Assembly (NCBI RefSeq): GCF_047496725.1 | Contig: NC_132974.1 | Location: forward strand, 4,843,501-4,907,500 | Length of the DNA: 64,000 bases | Source of the DNA: Anoplolepis gracilipes | Taxonomy: Eukaryota; Arthropoda; Insecta; Hymenoptera; Formicidae | Direction of reading: 5' to 3' | In this document: in pieces, positions 62,740-64,000 of the stretch | Numbering within the stretch: the stretch's first letter is position 1 | Layout of the letters: each line of letters starts with the position of its first letter | Program-made: the position numbers and the translations under genes | The notes under the pieces: model-generated | What the model was told of the DNA's origin: nothing | The model's database searches: none | The model's input: only the letters and a program-made list of their open reading frames with translations

Positions 62740-64000
62740 CTGAGAGGATCGAAGATAGTGTGCCCCGTTGCTCGTGGTGAGATTATCGGTGATCCAGGCG
62801 CATCTTTTTTTTCTCTTTTTCCCTTTTTCTCTGCAAATCTTGGAAACTCTCACACACGCACGACACGTGACAAAAGCGATATCGTCGTGGTTCGCGGTAA
62901 CGCCTTTCATAGCAGCATATTTCATCTTTACTGAATCGAGATGCTTTAAATCTGACAATGCGCGAGATAGCGAATGGATGAGGTGTAGTCGTAAAATGGT
63001 GCGCGCGCATCCATGTGTGTATTCCTTGTTGCGTAGAACTATAAACTTTATATTGTAACATTGCGTAGATATTTCATAAAGTGAACACTTAGTTTTCGAG
63101 AGCATCGCTTCTTATATGAAAAGACATTACATGAAAGATAACATCAGAAACAAATCTTGTAGATTTGCGATATATAATCTCAAAGTTTATTAAATCCTTA
63201 ATATTATATTATATAGTCGCGCGTCTTTTTTTATCAGGACCTGATTTGATAAAGAAAAAGTTGCTATTTATTAAAATTATTGACAGTTCCTGCAATCTTT
63301 TGATAATCAACGGACCAAGAAACTAAATTTTTTTCTCCTGCCTTACGAAGAGAGCAAAGTTAAAATGTGCATATTTTGAGAGTTTGCGTAGAAAAATTTA
63401 TGAACACGTCAGACAAACTATGTTTATAGTTTTTAGTTACTTCATTTTCGCATGAAAACGCGCCAAACACAAATCATTTAATATAATGTAAAGTTTCATG
63501 TGCATATAGTCTATCAAAAACTTGCATAATTATAGAGAAGTTAGAAAGTTTCATATATTTATTTATTTTATTATTTTTGTAGTTATCTAACTTGTGTGTT
63601 TTTTGCACCTCTTCGCCGTAAAGATAATACAAACTCAAATAACCATATTTAACATTATTAAAAGAGCAATGCGTTTACTTCATATCACATTTCTATTTAT
63701 AAATCTTCCGTGTTTGTTATTTAATAATATTTAAATATTTAATTTCGTTATTATACAAATCTATATGTGAACAAATTAGACATTTGTTACTGAGTGAATA
63801 AATTTCACATTCGCGAATAAAATCACCATGATAGGTGCATATATGTCATGTATAACATGTATACCGTGCACAATATATTTTACAGTTTTCCGCATATACA
63901 TTTTGCTCAATAATGTCGTCCATTGAAACAACCTGGTAACGCATTTGCTATTTCGTTGCCGGCGCGTTGCACGAGTAAAAAAAAAAAAAAGTGAGTTTCG
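62740..64000. other. GC-moderate then AT-rich; right edge
   Basis: The GC-moderate part to 63060 holds overlapping 90-120 codon frames on both strands with no domain. AT-rich from 63060. At the right edge an A14 run (63977-63990) is followed by GTGAGT, a donor-like motif without visible exon support. Confidence 0.5.

Noticed and set aside
1..64000. Search by eye for CRISPR arrays, operons, toxin-antitoxin or phage genes
   Set aside because: No spaced direct repeats, no tightly packed frames with ribosome-binding sites and no recognisable prokaryotic or viral protein; the sequence is eukaryotic non-coding in character.

Overview
This window is eukaryotic nuclear DNA, most likely from an insect. 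A hymenopteran such as an ant is my best guess. The reasons are the AT-rich background with abundant unsuppressed CpG, very dense short microsatellites ((AT)n, (GA)n, (CT)n, A-runs of 18-25), no operon-like gene packing, and no long uninterrupted reading frame in 64 kb. This is an inference from sequence character; no gene was recognised that would fix the species. I found no rRNA or tRNA gene, no conserved insect miRNA, no CRISPR array and no bacterial or viral gene.

Most of the window looks intronic or intergenic. It is a patchwork: blocks of roughly 0.5-1.5 kb that are CpG-rich and near 45-50% GC alternate with AT-rich blocks carrying poly-A, (AT)n and hairpins. The longest GC-rich stretch is about 40.2-46.8 kb; the longest AT-rich stretch is about 54.0-57.6 kb. 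The GC-rich blocks contain many open frames of 60-150 codons on both strands, at about the number expected by chance, so most are not called as genes.

A few places carry more exon-like signals. On the minus strand, 62504-62739 and 56-193 are open, flanked by acceptor-like and donor-like sites, and have compatible intron phase. If both were exons of one gene, nearly the whole window would be a single giant intron. On the plus strand, an open frame ending at a TTG|GTAAGT donor (43426), a 122-codon ATG frame (43978-44346) and a perfect CAG|GTAAGT donor (46772) cluster at the 3' side of the GC-rich 40-46.8 kb block and could mark the 5' part of another transcript. All are low-confidence hypotheses.

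The best-supported structures are repeats. A 185-bp element with TA flanks and 24-bp terminal inverted repeats (pogo/Tigger-like non-autonomous element) sits exactly at the centre of an older ~75-bp-arm palindrome (50585-50923). Two other long imperfect hairpins lie at 16861-16960 and 36971-37088; the second has arms that differ only by transitions, many at CpG. A perfect 80-bp palindrome (10187-10266) is built around an (AT)n tract. Purine-rich and GC-repeat arrays cluster at 24.17-24.9 kb.
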